The position numbers were made by a program, and so were the translations under genes. A stretch of DNA of 64,000 bases from Mucilaginibacter sp. CSA2-8R (GTDB lineage: Bacteria > Bacteroidota > Bacteroidia > Sphingobacteriales > Sphingobacteriaceae), in contig NZ_CP152389.1 in NCBI RefSeq assembly GCF_038806765.1, forward strand, positions 1 to 64,000, written 5' to 3'. The notes beneath the pieces were generated by a model, which saw nothing but the letters and a program-made list of their open reading frames with translations, was not told the origin of the DNA and searched no databases. Shown piece by piece: positions 46,179 through 54,666 of this stretch (within the stretch, counting starts at the first letter, position 1; each line of letters opens with the position of its first letter).

Positions 46179-46261
46179 GTTTTATCCTAAGGCAAGTATC
46201 CGCGCAATAACAAGTCAGGTGTTATGATGTTACAGCGCAGATACTATTTCTTTTATGATGG

Positions 46262-46786
46262 TTACCGGATCATAGCATCCAGCAAAGCCGGGTTTAAACC
46301 TACCGATTGGTAATGTTTACGCGCAATTTCCAATATGGTAAAGCCGTCATCATAAGCTAACATATTACCGTCGGTAACCTTGTCAATGTAAATAAAGCCG
46401 CCTGTAACTACAAACAAAATCATGGCCGGTGCGGGCTCAGTTGCATCTACTGTTAAAGTGTGCGCCTCTCCGGCGGGTTCGTAAATAAAGGTGCCGGGTT
46501 TAGCTGTCCAATCATGCTCCAGATAGCGCCAGTTGCCCCGTAGGGTATAGCCAATAACCGAAGTTGAGTGAAAGTGCGGAGGCATCTGAGCACCCGGATC
46601 TGCCCTAAGTATAACAATAAAGCCGCCGCCGCTCAGGTTAAACTGGCAAGGCTGAAAAGCAACGCCTGGCCCAAACGGAATCCATAGGCGCTCATCATCT
46701 AAATTAGTGTCAACGGTATAATCACTCGTCTGACGCTGTCCCGGCAACAAGCCGTCGGTAAAAAAACTAAATTGTTGAACTGGCAT
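46262..46786 (-). CDS. Cupin-domain protein (dihydroxyacetophenone-dioxygenase-like)
   Basis: A 174-residue single cupin. The metal-binding motif is visible: PPHFHSTSVIGYTLRGNWRYLEHDW, then TFIYEPAGEAHTLTVD, giving the two His of motif 1 and a Glu/His in motif 2. The overall form matches the 2,4'-dihydroxyacetophenone dioxygenase-like/ChrR cupins; activity is not known. It starts 19 bases after the TlpA-type gene on the same strand, probably one transcript. Confidence 0.85.
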   Translation of the reverse strand: MPVQQFSFFTDGLLPGQRQTSDYTVDTNLDDERLWIPFGPGVAFQPCQFNLSGGGFIVILRADPGAQMPPHFHSTSVIGYTLRGNWRYLEHDWTAKPGTFIYEPAGEAHTLTVDATEPAPAMILFVVTGGFIYIDKVTDGNMLAYDDGFTILEIARKHYQSVGLNPALLDAMIR

Positions 46787-46805
46787 AACAGTACTTAATA
46801 AAAAA

Positions 46806-47480
46806 TTAATTTTGAACTATTTTGTGGATAGCAGTGTCAATCTGCGGTTGGATATTTTTACCCCCTACCTGTATAAACCGAATGATCCCTTCACGATCAA
46901 TCACTATAGATGTTGGATACGAGTTTATCTGGTACAGGTTGCCAACCGAATCTGCATCTGGAAAGTGTGTATAATTAAAGGGATGAACTTTTAAAAAACT
47001 TTTGATTTGTGGTGCACTGTTGCGGCCTAATGCTAAAAACACAACATGACCCTTGTTGTAATTTTTTGCCAATGCGTTTAATTCAGGCATTTCCTGGATG
47101 CAGGGCGGGCAGGTAGTAAACCAAAAGTTTAAAACAACAGTTTTGCCTTTCAATGCTGCAAGCGTCCATTTTTTACCGCCAAGATCCGTTAATGTAAAAT
47201 CGGGCGCCGGGTTGTTCAATAATGCATTAAGCTTCTCTTTTTCATCCGCTTGTTTTTTCAGGTATTCATCCGTCATCGGAGAAACTGCTATTGCATCCGG
47301 GTCGGTATCACTATGTTTCATTAAGTACCCGTGTCCGCCCCAGGCTTTATCTACGCTATCTAATTGGCTATGGGTAACAGCTTTGCCATCAGGTAATACA
47401 TATTTGGCCAAGTCTGTCTGCTGGCTAAATGCTGATAATGAGATGCCAAGCAAGGCCGCTACGCTTAAATATTTTATCAT
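46806..47480 (-). CDS. TlpA-like thioredoxin-fold protein
   Basis: A 224-residue exported thiol-disulfide protein. Signal peptide MIKYLSVAALLGISLSAFSQ; a thioredoxin domain with APDFTLTDLGGKKWTLAALKGK, the redox motif FTTCPPCIQEMPEL (CPPC) and a cis-proline in NSYPTSIVID. It would reduce or oxidise periplasmic proteins. Its likely promoter on the minus strand is TAATTTTG (47502-47495) with TTTG at 47522-47519, next to the GTTAAC boxes shared with the two-component system. Confidence 0.9.
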   Translation of the reverse strand: MIKYLSVAALLGISLSAFSQQTDLAKYVLPDGKAVTHSQLDSVDKAWGGHGYLMKHSDTDPDAIAVSPMTDEYLKKQADEKEKLNALLNNPAPDFTLTDLGGKKWTLAALKGKTVVLNFWFTTCPPCIQEMPELNALAKNYNKGHVVFLALGRNSAPQIKSFLKVHPFNYTHFPDADSVGNLYQINSYPTSIVIDREGIIRFIQVGGKNIQPQIDTAIHKIVQN

Positions 47481-47494
47481 AATCTTTTTTATGA

Positions 47495-47522
47495 CAAAAT
47501 TATCAGGGACAGCCGTGCCAAA
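47495..47522 (-). promoter_or_regulatory. Promoter of the TlpA/cupin operon
   Basis: Minus strand: TTTG (47522-47519) and TAATTTTG (47502-47495), 16 bases apart, 14 bases before the ATG at 47480. Confidence 0.5.
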
Positions 47523-47523
47523 T

Positions 47524-47560
47524 GTTAACAGTAAAGGGTTTAGTGTTAACGAGTGTTAAC
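47524..47560. promoter_or_regulatory. Direct GTTAAC repeats between divergent TlpA and two-component genes
   Basis: GTTAAC occurs at 47524-47529, 47545-47550 and 47555-47560; the last two are AGTGTTAAC repeats exactly 10 bases apart and the first is 21 bases from the second. In-phase direct repeats are typical OmpR-family binding sites. They end 7 bases before the TTG of the kinase promoter. Confidence 0.55.
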
Positions 47561-47567
47561 TGCGTAA

Positions 47568-47595
47568 TTGATGCTTATGATAAACGTTATATTTG
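47568..47595 (+). promoter_or_regulatory. Promoter of the kinase/OmpR-type regulator operon
   Basis: TTG (47568-47570) and TATATTTG (47588-47595) are 17 bases apart. Transcription would start around 47600, next to the GTG start codon at 47602. Confidence 0.7.
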
Positions 47596-47601
47596 TTAGT
47601 A

Positions 47602-48948
47602 GTGAAGCAAAGACTACAACTTACGTTTATTGTTGCCGCCATTACGGTAAGCAGTATTGTGCTGTTCCAGTTGTACTGGCTATATTATAATTTTAATAAT
47701 GCGCAGCGTAGTTTTCATACCACAGCTACCCGGGCTTTAGAAAAAAGCATAGCGCTATATCAGTCTCAACAAGTTGAACTGCCTACTTCCCTTAACTATA
47801 AAAACCCGTCGTTAACAGTGTTTATGCGTACCAAGCCCAGTGTAGAGGCCTTTGATTTAGATACGCCCAAACGTAAACAAGTATTTGATGCCGAGTTTAA
47901 TACCGTTGCCATAGATAAGCAGCACGAGCCCTATGTACGGGCATTGATAGCTAGGCTCATGACGCAACAATTGCACAAGCCGCTTAATTTAAAAGCATTA
48001 ACAAGCGTATATAAAAAAGAACTTGTTAAAGAGGGTATCGTGATGCCTGTAACTTTGAACCTGCGAAAAAAGCCTTTAAGTATACTGCCAAACGAGGTTG
48101 CATCAAGGATTGAGTTTTACAAGTCGCCGGTGGTTATTATCGCAAAGCTGGACAGCAGCGGATGGATGTTTAGGCATAATCTGTTGCCCGCGTTGGTTTC
48201 GTTTTTGCTGATTATGCTTTCTGCAGGGAGCTTATGGTATATGGCTTTAATTATTCGCAGGCAGTTAAAACTTGACCGGCTGAAAAACGAGTTTATAAGT
48301 AATATTACCCATGAGCTCAGAACGCCGCTAACCATTCTTCGTTCTTCTAACGAAGCAATTGCAAGGTTTGATGTGGCGGCTTCGCCGGAGAAGCTGAATC
48401 GTTATACGGGCATCAATTCGGCTATTATAGACAAGTTGGAAGGGGAGGTTGAAAGGATTATGGATATTAGTATGATAGACCGTAAACCTGGCACCAAGCA
48501 GCTGCAACAAGTAGATCTGTACACACTGCTTGATGGTGCAGTCAGGCGCTTCCAGATCATCGGCAATAATAATATAGAGATAGCCTGTCAGCCAAACCCA
48601 ATGTTATTATACACCGACCCTTATAAAATTGAGACGATCCTGAATAATCTGTTGGATAATGCATTAAAGTATGCTGGCACAGAAGCCAATATTTTAGTAA
48701 AAGCTTTTATTACGCCCGGAGGCTGGCAGCTCATTGTAAGTGACAATGGCAACGGCATTAGTGCAGAAGATCTGCCTTACATATTTGATAAATTTTACAG
48801 GGTTAATAACGGTGATTTGCACGACGTTAAAGGTTATGGCTTAGGGTTAAGCCATGTAAAAGCTCTGGCCGAATCATTACAAGGAAAAACCATGGCTAAA
48901 AGTAAAGTTGGGCAGGGTACAACATTCATTATCTCATTTTCTGTATGA
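47602..48948 (+). CDS. Membrane sensor histidine kinase
   Basis: A 448-residue kinase from GTG 47602. The frame stays open three codons further to a TTG, but that TTG lies inside the -7 promoter box. Membrane helix 1 is about 8-28, the periplasmic sensor about 30-190 and helix 2 about 195-220. The HisKA domain has ISNITHELRTPLT (His237) and the ATPase domain has NNLLDNALKYAG, SDNGNGISAEDL, FDKFYR and GYGLGLSHVKAL. Coupled by an ATGA overlap to its regulator. The divergent TlpA-type gene suggests envelope redox or folding stress as signal. Confidence 0.93.
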   Translation: MKQRLQLTFIVAAITVSSIVLFQLYWLYYNFNNAQRSFHTTATRALEKSIALYQSQQVELPTSLNYKNPSLTVFMRTKPSVEAFDLDTPKRKQVFDAEFNTVAIDKQHEPYVRALIARLMTQQLHKPLNLKALTSVYKKELVKEGIVMPVTLNLRKKPLSILPNEVASRIEFYKSPVVIIAKLDSSGWMFRHNLLPALVSFLLIMLSAGSLWYMALIIRRQLKLDRLKNEFISNITHELRTPLTILRSSNEAIARFDVAASPEKLNRYTGINSAIIDKLEGEVERIMDISMIDRKPGTKQLQQVDLYTLLDGAVRRFQIIGNNNIEIACQPNPMLLYTDPYKIETILNNLLDNALKYAGTEANILVKAFITPGGWQLIVSDNGNGISAEDLPYIFDKFYRVNNGDLHDVKGYGLGLSHVKALAESLQGKTMAKSKVGQGTTFIISFSV

Positions 48949-49637
48949 TGAGTAAAACTCAAATATTGCTGGTTGAAGATGAACCCATACTGGCATCGAT
49001 TATTAAGGAGTCGTTAGAAAGCCGGGGGTTTGAAGTTGCAGTAGCTGCACATGGTATTGAAGGTTGGAGCTTATTTCACTTATTAAAACCTGTTTTATGC
49101 GTAGTTGATGTGATGCTGCCAAAAAAAGACGGTTTTGCTTTGGTTAAAGACATCCGCACGGTAGACAAACGAATGCCAATTATTTTCTTGACCGCAAGAA
49201 CGCAGACCGAAGATGTGCTTAAAGGACTGGAACTTGGCGCAGACGATTACATGAAAAAGCCATTCAGTATGGAAGAGTTGATTTTGCGTATCAAAGCACT
49301 ATTACGACGAAGTGAGAATGATGAGAATATTACAACAACGTCAGAGTATCAATTGGGCCAGCTGCGCTTTAATTATCAGCGATTAGAAGTTACCAGTTCA
49401 ATAAGTACTGCGTATTTGTCGCAGCGCGAAGCTGATTTGTTATTGCTGCTTCTACAAAATAAAAATAAATTACTTGATCGAAAATTAGCGCTGTTGAAAC
49501 TTTGGGGTGAAGACAACCGGTTTAACGCACGCAGTATGGATGTCTATATCACCCGCTTGCGCAAATTTTTAAAAGATGAGCATTCAATTTCTATACAAAG
49601 CATACGCGGACAAGGATATAAATTAGCAGAGGTTTAA
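48945..49637 (+). CDS. OmpR-family response regulator
   Basis: A 230-residue regulator: receiver domain with VEDEP, Asp55 (VVDVMLPKKDG) and KKPFS, and a C-terminal winged helix (about 135-230) with LSQREADLLLLLLQNKNKLLDR and ARSMDVYITRLRKFLKDE...IRGQGYKL. Standard length. Probably binds the GTTAAC repeats in its own promoter and near the TlpA gene. Confidence 0.95.
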   Translation: MMSKTQILLVEDEPILASIIKESLESRGFEVAVAAHGIEGWSLFHLLKPVLCVVDVMLPKKDGFALVKDIRTVDKRMPIIFLTARTQTEDVLKGLELGADDYMKKPFSMEELILRIKALLRRSENDENITTTSEYQLGQLRFNYQRLEVTSSISTAYLSQREADLLLLLLQNKNKLLDRKLALLKLWGEDNRFNARSMDVYITRLRKFLKDEHSISIQSIRGQGYKLAEV

Positions 49638-49796
49638 ACAAATCTGCACATCTGTCAATACGTTAGATAGAAGCCAAAATTAACCCTGGCTATTAATTAT
49701 AATATTTAAGCCACCTCATCATGTATATTAAGATAGCATACGTTGAAAACACAGAAATTTTATAATACATGATTGTACATGTCGATAAAACGGCAC

Positions 49797-49825
49797 AAAA
49801 AAACCCATCTAACACTTAGACGGGC
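49797..49825 (-). terminator. Terminator of ssb
   Basis: AACCCATCTAA (49802-49812) pairs with TTAGACGGGCT (49816-49826) with one G-U type mismatch; the A-run before it becomes a T-run on the minus strand. It lies 27 bases after the ssb stop. Confidence 0.75.
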
Positions 49826-49852
49826 TCTCGAATAATTTATGCCATATCTCTA

Positions 49853-50275
49853 TTAAAAAGGAAGGTCATCCGCGTCGTTAGCCGGATTAAAACCATTGTC
49901 GGCATCTTCGGCCTTCACAGCTTGCTTGCTATCATTGTCAAAGTCACTTTTGCGGCCTAATACGGTAAAGTTTTCGGCTACAATTTCGGTGGTGTACTTT
50001 TTAATGCCGGTTTTATCTTCAAAAGACCGGGTTCTGAGTTTACCTTCAATATAAACTAATTTTCCTTTTTGAAGGTACTTTGCGGCTACATCTGCCAAGC
50101 CGCGCCACATCACAATATTATGCCATTCGGTTTGTTCAACCTTGCGGCCATCCTTATTGTAGCTTTCTGAGGTAGCTAACGGAAAGCTGGCTACAGATAC
50201 ACCGCCATCCAGGTGCCTAACCTCGGGATCTTTGCCTAAGTGACCAACTAATATTACTTTATTTATTCCAGACAT
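49853..50275 (-). CDS. ssb: Single-stranded DNA-binding protein
   Basis: A 140-residue SSB. OB-fold start MSGINKVILVGHLGKDPEVR, then EWHNIVMWRGLADVAAKYLQKGKLVYIEGKLRTRSFEDKTG, and the acidic C-terminal tip DADDLPF that recruits partner proteins. It binds ssDNA in replication, repair and recombination. It follows mutY by 3 bases, so mutY and ssb are probably cotranscribed; a terminator follows. Confidence 0.95.
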   Translation of the reverse strand: MSGINKVILVGHLGKDPEVRHLDGGVSVASFPLATSESYNKDGRKVEQTEWHNIVMWRGLADVAAKYLQKGKLVYIEGKLRTRSFEDKTGIKKYTTEIVAENFTVLGRKSDFDNDSKQAVKAEDADNGFNPANDADDLPF

Positions 50276-50278
50276 GTT

Positions 50279-51349
50279 TTAGTTAGAAAAGAGGGAATTG
50301 TTTTCAAATTTAAAAAAATTAGTTAAAAATATAAAAACGATTTTTGGTAATGCTAATTTTTTTAGATTTTCTATGTCTGTATAAAACCAGTTCTCGTTAA
50401 GTAAAACAGGTTTTTCTTTAACGCGGATAAAGCGAATGGTTAGTTTTTGATGCGTCAGAATGTGTTTTTGTAAACCAAATGCCTCTTCAATAGGTAAGTT
50501 CTTACCAAAATAGTGCTCAACCTGCGGCAATGTAACAATTTCGTGTACTGGCAGTAAGCGGTCTGATTCAACCAAAGGCAGGTCGTAAAGGCCGTGCCAA
50601 ATGTCGTTTTCGGTACGCTTATTCATTAATACCTTACCATTTTCATAAACCAAAAAATAGTTAAAAAAGCGCTCTCTGATTTTTACCGTCTTTAACTTAA
50701 CCGGGAGTTGTGTAGTTGCATTGGTTTTAAAAGCTTCACAACCTAACCGCACCGGGCATATACCGCAAGCCGGGTTTTTAGGTTTGCATAACATAGCGCC
50801 AAATTCCATCATTGCCTGGTTGTGTAAACCCGGTTCAGCGGTGTCTAAAACTTCGTTAGCCAACTGTTTAAAAAGCTTTTGTCCCTGTGTGCTGTTAATT
50901 GGTTTTGAAATGCCAAAGTAACGTGCCAGCACCCGGTAAACATTGCCATCCACCACGGCATGGGCCTCATTGGCCGAAAAAGAAGAGATAGCCGATGCCG
51001 TATAATCGCCAACACCTTTAAGCTTAATTAAATCCTGGTAGGCAGATGGAAACTGACCGCCAAATTCAGCACGAATAAGCCTGGCGGTTTTGAGCATGTT
51101 ACGGCCGCGCGAGTAATAGCCTAATCCTTGCCAAAGCTTTAATATCTCATCTTCGCTGGCATTGGCAAAGGCAGTTACATTGGGATAATTTTCTAAAAAA
51201 CGGTTAAAGTAAGGCAAACCTTGTTCTACGCGTGTTTGCTGCAAAATAATTTCAGAAAGCCATATAATATAAGGATCAGTAGTATGCCTCCAGGGTAAAT
51301 CGCGCTTGTTTTGCTGGTACCATTGCGCCAGCTCTTTAGAAAAATTCAT
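50279..51349 (-). CDS. mutY: A/G-specific adenine glycosylase
   Basis: A 356-residue DNA repair enzyme removing A opposite 8-oxoG. The helix-hairpin-helix part has WLSEIILQQTRVEQGLPYF with the catalytic Glu, GLGYYSRGRN and LKGVGDYTASAISSF. The active Asp and cluster follow: AVVDGNVYRVLAR and the [4Fe-4S] set CKPKNPACGICPVRLGC (C-x6-C-x2-C-x5-C). A NUDIX-like C-terminal domain (from about 235) recognises 8-oxoG. The start ATG 51349 is preferred over an in-frame extension to 51418; CAAATTTA at 51356-51363 (TAAATTTG on the minus strand) is a -7-like box just before it. Confidence 0.95.
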   Translation of the reverse strand: MNFSKELAQWYQQNKRDLPWRHTTDPYIIWLSEIILQQTRVEQGLPYFNRFLENYPNVTAFANASEDEILKLWQGLGYYSRGRNMLKTARLIRAEFGGQFPSAYQDLIKLKGVGDYTASAISSFSANEAHAVVDGNVYRVLARYFGISKPINSTQGQKLFKQLANEVLDTAEPGLHNQAMMEFGAMLCKPKNPACGICPVRLGCEAFKTNATTQLPVKLKTVKIRERFFNYFLVYENGKVLMNKRTENDIWHGLYDLPLVESDRLLPVHEIVTLPQVEHYFGKNLPIEEAFGLQKHILTHQKLTIRFIRVKEKPVLLNENWFYTDIENLKKLALPKIVFIFLTNFFKFENNSLFSN

Positions 51350-51468
51350 GCTTAACAAATTTACAAAACAGGCAGGCGTTAACCGTAATTGTGAGGTAAT
51401 GTTTTGCTGCTTAGGCAAGTGCCGTCAAAAAAAACCTCGTTTTATTTCAAAGTTTACAATTAAACTTA

Positions 51469-51476
51469 TACTTTTG
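51469..51476 (+). promoter_or_regulatory. -7 box of the HU operon
   Basis: TACTTTTG fits TAnnTTTG, 52 bases before ATG 51528. No good TTG was found upstream. Confidence 0.4.
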
Positions 51477-51527
51477 CAACCCCAAAACAGTTAAGTATTT
51501 ACAAAAAATAATTAATAAAAAACAGAT

Positions 51528-51830
51528 ATGACTAAGGCGGAAATTATAGCTGAAATATCAACTAAAACAGGGATTGAGAAAGTTGACGTTCAGGAAACTG
51601 TTGAGGCGTTTTTTAAAGTAGTTAAAACATCGATGGTTAGCGGCGAGAATGTATATGTGAGAGGCTTTGGCAGCTTTGTTGTAAAAAAGAGAGCTAAGAA
51701 AACCGCACGTAATATTTCAAAAAACACCGCTATTATTATACCTGAACATTTTGTACCCAGCTTTAAACCAGCCAAAACTTTTGTTGAAAAGGTAAGAACA
51801 GGTAATAAAACTAAATCAAGCAAAGCTTAA
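51528..51830 (+). CDS. HU-family DNA-binding protein
   Basis: A 100-residue histone-like protein, slightly longer than the usual 90 residues by a basic tail (VRTGNKTKSSKA). HU/IHF core: MTKAEIIAEISTKTGIEKVDVQETVEAFF and GENVYVRGFGSFVVKKRAKKTARN, with the DNA-intercalating arm around KNTAIIIPEHFVPSFKP. It bends and compacts DNA. It is followed 4 bases later by the TPR gene, forming an operon with the small basic protein. Confidence 0.95.
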   Translation: MTKAEIIAEISTKTGIEKVDVQETVEAFFKVVKTSMVSGENVYVRGFGSFVVKKRAKKTARNISKNTAIIIPEHFVPSFKPAKTFVEKVRTGNKTKSSKA

Positions 51831-51834
51831 TAAT

Positions 51835-52719
51835 ATGATTAAAAAGCAAATAGTTACTGTAGTGGCCGTAGTTGCGGTGATGGGCTATTTGTATTTGCAG
51901 CCCGTTAAGGGCTTGGTTAAGCCAAAAGAAGAGCGCGCGGCTCCGGGTAAACAAGCAACCGAAAGCCCGGTTGCCAGTAAAATAAACGTGGCTGCGGTAT
52001 CAGTACCGGCAAAATCAGCCATTGGGGCCAATTTAGCCGGTAAAATTACTTCGCTTGAAGATGCTTTGAAAAAAGCAGGTTCGGCAAGCGAGAAGCTTAA
52101 ATTGCAAACCGAACTTGCACATGAATGGGATAACGTAAACCAGCCTGCACCTGCTGCTTTTTATTATATGGATTTGGCACAAGCCAAAAACGATTTTGAA
52201 AACTGGTTTACTGCAGGCAGCCGTTTTAATGATGCCTACAAATTTACTCAGGATACTACCATGCAACCTGCGTTTGTAAGCAACGCTATCGTTTCTTTCA
52301 AAAAAGCAATGGATTTACGGCCTGCTGATACAGAATCTAAGACAGGCCTGGGAGTGGCTTATGTAAACCAAACCAGCTTGGGTATAACCGATCCTGAAGG
52401 TGGTTCGCCGATGCAGGGTATTATGCTATTGCGCGAAGTAGTAGGTGCTGATCCAGACAACTGGAATGCAAACTTAAATTTGGGGCAGTTTGCCATGAAG
52501 TCGGGCCAGTATCAAAAAGCAGTTGAACGTTTTAAGCATATGATTGCCTTAAACAGCAAGCGCTCTAAGGTGGAGCCTTACTTTTACCTGGCCGAAAGCT
52601 ATAAACAGCTGGGCATGAAAAAAGAGGCAATTGATGCCTACGTAAAATGTAAGGAAATGATGGGCGACCCAACCATGGGCCAAACCATCGACAACTATAT
52701 TAACGAATTAAAAAATTAA
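51835..52719 (+). CDS. Membrane-anchored TPR protein
   Basis: A 294-residue protein with one N-terminal membrane helix (about 8-22) and a low-complexity linker (KEERAAPGKQATESPV). From about 85 there are tetratricopeptide repeats: TELAHEWDNVNQPAPAAFYYM, AIVSFKKAMDLRPADTESKTGLGVAYVNQTS, NWNANLNLGQFAMKSGQYQKAVERFKHMIALN and PYFYLAESYKQLGMKKEAIDAYVKCKEMM. It probably scaffolds a protein complex. Sits between HU and the 29-residue basic protein. Confidence 0.85.
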   Translation: MIKKQIVTVVAVVAVMGYLYLQPVKGLVKPKEERAAPGKQATESPVASKINVAAVSVPAKSAIGANLAGKITSLEDALKKAGSASEKLKLQTELAHEWDNVNQPAPAAFYYMDLAQAKNDFENWFTAGSRFNDAYKFTQDTTMQPAFVSNAIVSFKKAMDLRPADTESKTGLGVAYVNQTSLGITDPEGGSPMQGIMLLREVVGADPDNWNANLNLGQFAMKSGQYQKAVERFKHMIALNSKRSKVEPYFYLAESYKQLGMKKEAIDAYVKCKEMMGDPTMGQTIDNYINELKN

Positions 52720-52744
52720 ATAACCCTTTAAAACATTAAGTACT

Positions 52745-52834
52745 ATGCCAAGCGGTAAAAAACGTAAGAGACATAAAATGGCTACCCACAAACGTAAAAA
52801 ACGTTTAAGAAAAAATAGACATAAAAAGAAATAA
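52745..52834 (+). CDS. 29-residue basic protein, COX24/mS38-like
   Basis: A tiny gene: MPSGKKRKRHKMATHKRKKR followed by LRKNRHKKK and TAA. The composition is almost all Lys, Arg and His, typical of a ribosome-bound peptide. Similar short proteins in Bacteroidota carry the AURKAIP1/COX24 (mitochondrial mS38) motif KMATHKRKKRLRKNRHK; that family link is from memory. It ends 17 bases before the left arm of a strong terminator, so it closes the HU-TPR operon. Well below ordinary gene-calling length limits. Confidence 0.85.
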   Translation: MPSGKKRKRHKMATHKRKKRLRKNRHKKK

Positions 52835-52851
52835 GCCGTTTTAACGGTGTG

Positions 52852-52891
52852 TTTGCCTGTGCTTGTTATAGTGAGTACAGGCAAATTTTTT
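52852..52891 (+). terminator. Terminator of the HU-TPR-basic protein operon
   Basis: TTTGCCTGT (52852-52860) pairs perfectly with ACAGGCAAA (52877-52885), followed by TTTTTT to 52891. Confidence 0.9.
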
Positions 52892-52952
52892 ATTTGTTTT
52901 TATCCTCTTATTGTACGCGGTGTAATGCCGCTTTGAAGAAATGGAGTAGCAG

Positions 52953-54503
52953 TTGGTAAAAGAATTAATTATCGATTCATCCCCTGCCGGGGCAACTATT
53001 GCCCTGTTGCAGGATAAACAACTCGTAGAACTTCATAAAGAGCAGGTTTCCAATAACTACACTGTTGGAGACATTTACCTGGGCCGTGTTAAAAAAATAA
53101 TGCCCGGGCTTAACGCTGCTTTTATTGATGTAGGATACGAGAAGGATGCGTTTTTGCACTATTTGGATTTAGGTCCGCAAGTGCAAAGCCTGCTCAAATT
53201 AACAAAACAGGTACGTGGAGGGAGTTACCAAACCAAATTACTGGACGATTTAAAGCTGGAAGCTGACATTAACAAATCAGGTAAAATATCTGAGGTGTTA
53301 ACTAAAAACCAGCTGATACCGGTACAAATTGCCAAAGAGCCTATTTCAACCAAAGGCCCGAGGCTGAGTTCCGATTTATCTATTGCCGGCCGCTATGTGG
53401 TGCTGGTGCCGTTTTCTGATGTGATTTCGATTTCTAAAAAAATCAAAAGTAACACAGAGCGTACCCGCCTGCGTAAAATAGTGGAAGGTATAAAACCGGC
53501 CAACTTTGGGGTAATCATTCGTACTGTATCAGAAGGAAAAGGCGTAACCGAAATGCAGAAAGACCTGCTGGATTTAATATCCAAGTGGGAATCTTTCATG
53601 ACGCGTTTACCGGCTACCGACCCTTCTAAAAAGATACTAGGCGAGATTGACCGTACTTCTACACTGTTAAGAGATATTTTAAATGCTGATTTTCAGCACA
53701 TATACGTTAACGAGAACTCTATTTTTGAGGAAGTTCGTTCTTACGTACATGAGATATCACCTGATTTGGAAAACATCGTTAGGTTGCACAAGCACCGCGA
53801 TCCGATATTTGAGCACTACGGGATTGAAAAGCAAATCAAATCTGCTTTTGGAAAAACCGTAAATCTGGCTGGTGGAGCTTACCTGGTTATTGAGCACACC
53901 GAAGCCCTGCACGTGATTGACGTTAACAGCGGCAATCGTACGGCAAACAAAGAAAACCAGGAAGACAACGCCTTACAGGTAAACAAAGAGGCAGCCCGCG
54001 AAATAGCACGGCAGTTACGTTTACGCGATATGGGCGGTATTGTTGTAGTCGATTTTATTGACATGCACAAACCAACCAACCGTAAAGAACTATTTGATTA
54101 TTTGCGCGATGAGATGGCACATGATAGGGCTAAGCACACCATTTTGCCGCCAAGCAAATTTGGTTTGGTGCAAATTACACGTCAGCGTGTGCGCCCCGAA
54201 ATGAACATTGTAACCAGTGAGGTTTGCCCAACCTGTAACGGTACCGGGACCATCAGGTCCAGTATTTTGCTGTTAGATGATATTGAGAACAATTTCAATT
54301 ACATCCTGGTAGAGCAAAATGAAAAAAACATTACGCTTGTTGTACACCCGTACATCGAAGCTTACATTAAAAAAGGCCTGATAAGCCGGCAGATGAAATG
54401 GTATTTTAAATATAGTCAGTGGATAAAGGTTAAAGCCAATCCATCATACCAGATTACAGAATTCCGTTTTATGAACGCTAAAGACGAAGAGATAAAACTC
54501 TAA
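52953..54503 (+). CDS. rng: Ribonuclease G/E family endoribonuclease
   Basis: A 516-residue RNase G/E: ELIIDSSPAGATIALLQDKQ start, S1 domain about 35-125 (GDIYLGRVKKIMPGLNAAFIDVGYEKDAFLH), then the catalytic region with GPRLSSDLSIAGRY, LEADINKS, HVIDVNSGNR, RLRDMGGIVVVDFIDM and the zinc-link CPTCNGTG. The reading frame starts at TTG 52953 because TAG precedes it in frame at 52947; the family N-terminus begins exactly there. GGAG at 52943-52946 could act as a ribosome site. A two-codon ATG-GAG-TAG micro-frame lies just upstream. Confidence 0.94.
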   Translation: MVKELIIDSSPAGATIALLQDKQLVELHKEQVSNNYTVGDIYLGRVKKIMPGLNAAFIDVGYEKDAFLHYLDLGPQVQSLLKLTKQVRGGSYQTKLLDDLKLEADINKSGKISEVLTKNQLIPVQIAKEPISTKGPRLSSDLSIAGRYVVLVPFSDVISISKKIKSNTERTRLRKIVEGIKPANFGVIIRTVSEGKGVTEMQKDLLDLISKWESFMTRLPATDPSKKILGEIDRTSTLLRDILNADFQHIYVNENSIFEEVRSYVHEISPDLENIVRLHKHRDPIFEHYGIEKQIKSAFGKTVNLAGGAYLVIEHTEALHVIDVNSGNRTANKENQEDNALQVNKEAAREIARQLRLRDMGGIVVVDFIDMHKPTNRKELFDYLRDEMAHDRAKHTILPPSKFGLVQITRQRVRPEMNIVTSEVCPTCNGTGTIRSSILLLDDIENNFNYILVEQNEKNITLVVHPYIEAYIKKGLISRQMKWYFKYSQWIKVKANPSYQITEFRFMNAKDEEIKL

Positions 54504-54540
54504 ACGTAAAATAATTAAAAGCTAAATGCATTAGCAAATG

Positions 54541-54573
54541 ACAAAGGGTTGATAGTTACTATCAGCCCTTTGT
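54541..54573 (+). terminator. Terminator of rng
   Basis: ACAAAGGG (54541-54548) pairs with CCCTTTGT (54566-54573), with an inner GATAG/CTATC stem. A modest T-rich tail follows. Confidence 0.7.
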
Positions 54574-54666
54574 TGTATATTTATATTAGTAAAACCTTTT
54601 GCGCTGTGTTATCTGACTGGTCTCATTTACACATCTGTATATATAAAATTTGCACATCGAAATCAA

